The notes below the pieces were generated by a model. It searched no databases. It was not told the origin of the DNA and saw nothing but the letters and a program-made list of their open reading frames with translations. Positions 63,290 to 64,000 of a stretch of 64,000 nt of DNA are shown piece by piece; position 1 is the first letter of the stretch, and each line of letters begins with the position of its first letter. Both the position numbers and the translations under genes were made by a program. Source of the DNA: Corynebacterium timonense. Its GTDB lineage: Bacteria; Actinomycetota; Actinomycetes; Mycobacteriales; Mycobacteriaceae. Where the stretch lies: assembly GCF_900105305.1 (NCBI RefSeq), contig NZ_LT629765.1, positions 1,674,001 to 1,738,000 on the forward strand, in the 5' to 3' direction.

Positions 63290-63886
63290 ATGGACGCACG
63301 CTTCCTGCTCCCCGCCCTCGCCGCGGCGTTGTGCGCTGCCGCGGGACGCGTCGTGCCCGTGGCCACCGCCACGATGTGGAGCGCGCTCGCCTGGCTGCTT
63401 GTCGCGGCCGCAGCTTTTTCGGCGGGTCGCGCTGTATCCGGTTTTGCCGCTGCGGCGCTCACGGCCGTGGCCGCCACCGGCGCCGCAGTGGCCCGGGTAT
63501 ACCGCGACCCCGACTACTCCTTCTTCGAGGACGCCTTCCTCGCCCCGCTCGATGGGGGTCCGCTACAGGGCGCCCAGGGCGTTCCCTATGTCTCCGCCGG
63601 GCCGGCCATCTCACCCGCCGAGCTCGGGGCGGTGGCGGCGCTCAACCTCGCGTTCTACTGCCTCGCGGCGCTGGCCGGGCTTGCCTTTGCCCGCGCCGAC
63701 GCACGCTCCCGTCGTGTGCTCGGTGCGTCCGCGGCGGCCGCCGCGCTCGTTTCCCTGAGCGCCTGGGCGGGGCTGGCGCGGGTCGGACCCATCTCCACGC
63801 CCTGGATCCCCGCCCTCGCGTTCGGGGCGGGCGGCCTCGTCCTGCTGGTGGCCTGCCTCAGGTCGTTGAACCGGTCGTCCGGCTAG
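63290..63886 (+). CDS. Membrane protein, paralogue of the preceding one
   Basis: The 198-aa protein with about five helices (LLPALAAALCAAAGRVVPVATATMWSALAWLLVAAAAFSAG, then LNLAFYCLAALAGLAFARA) contains RDPDYSFFEDAFLAPLDGG...GVPYVSAGPAISPAEL. This matches the loop of the preceding protein. The two may form a heteromeric permease with the ATPase at 61828. GGGAGGA precedes ATG 63290. The stop overlaps a convergent gene. Confidence 0.75.
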   Translation: MDARFLLPALAAALCAAAGRVVPVATATMWSALAWLLVAAAAFSAGRAVSGFAAAALTAVAATGAAVARVYRDPDYSFFEDAFLAPLDGGPLQGAQGVPYVSAGPAISPAELGAVAALNLAFYCLAALAGLAFARADARSRRVLGASAAAAALVSLSAWAGLARVGPISTPWIPALAFGAGGLVLLVACLRSLNRSSG

Positions 63887-64000
63887 AGCTCCCCGTCGGT
63901 GCGCTTCGGGCGCTTCGGGCGCTTCTGGCGTCGGCCGCGGTTGTGGGGCCCGCTGTTGCGCATGCGGCGCAGGCCGCGGTAGGCCTGGCGCGCCCCGGGG
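63883..64000 (-). CDS. C-terminal end of a gene leaving the window
   Basis: Minus strand, 39 residues to the stop: basic, ending RGRRQKRPKRPKRTDGEL, preceded by ARQAYRGLRRMRN. Only the tail is visible; no domain can be assigned. Its stop codon overlaps the convergent membrane-protein stop. Confidence 0.55.
   Translation of the reverse strand, partial: PGARQAYRGLRRMRNSGPHNRGRRQKRPKRPKRTDGEL

Overview
The window is high-GC actinobacterial chromosome, almost certainly Corynebacterium. The acyl-CoA carboxylase set (accD1, accE, maf, rhodanese, accBC), pyc, the prpDBC methylcitrate operon with a RamB/PrpR-type regulator, an LpdA-like flavoprotein, upp and trpS follow an order I recall from the C. 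glutamicum region around accBC-pyc-prpDBC2-upp-trpS. No rRNA, tRNA or CRISPR array was recognised.

Layout. 0.2-8.7 kb: DUF222/HNH protein, a large protein with a decayed exonuclease domain and a sigma-4-like helix-turn-helix, a polysaccharide deacetylase lipoprotein, an orphan HipB-like regulator, an extended SDR protein and a GIY-YIG protein. 8.7-21.4 kb: fatty and mycolic acid precursor supply (accD1-accE-maf, DUF3151, Cj0069-like ATP-grasp, rhodanese, accBC, GNAT), pyruvate carboxylase and an M20 amidohydrolase. 21.5-46.3 kb: a foreign island of lower GC bounded by a 712-bp direct repeat made of the 3' part of prpC. 45.6-64 kb: core chromosome again: prpC-prpB-prpD, prpR, LpdA-like protein, M20 amidohydrolase, XRE regulator, upp, NlpC/P60 pair, VIT1-type transporter, D-Ala-D-Ala carboxypeptidase, YihY, trpS, and a GntR-ABC-membrane protein operon.

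The island is the notable part. Between and among IS elements (two inverted frameshifted copies of one IS3-family element, one intact IS256-family element, two further IS3-family elements, and IS21/IS256 debris) lies an all-plus-strand RiPP cluster. It contains an ABC ATPase and permease, a small two-TM protein, a LanD-type HFCD flavoprotein, a degenerate kinase-like protein, an MDR oxidoreductase (candidate dehydroalanine/dehydrobutyrine reductase), a 59-aa precursor peptide, an APH-fold kinase with an HGD loop, a HopA1-like lyase, a SAM methyltransferase, a GPP34 protein and an asymmetric pair of M16 peptidases. The APH + HopA1 + decarboxylase + methyltransferase set and a precursor ending SSQAC...TIDNGC match class V lanthipeptides (the lanthidin cacaoidin and lexapeptide). 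The Cys spacing is the same as I recall for cacaoidin, so the predicted product is an N,N-dimethyl-lanthionine- and AviMeCys-containing peptide with D-Ala/D-Abu residues. To my knowledge this would be an undescribed corynebacterial lanthidin.

The flanking prpC repeat implies single-crossover (Campbell-like) entry or an equivalent duplication. Recombination between the repeats would remove about 24 kb and leave one intact prpC.
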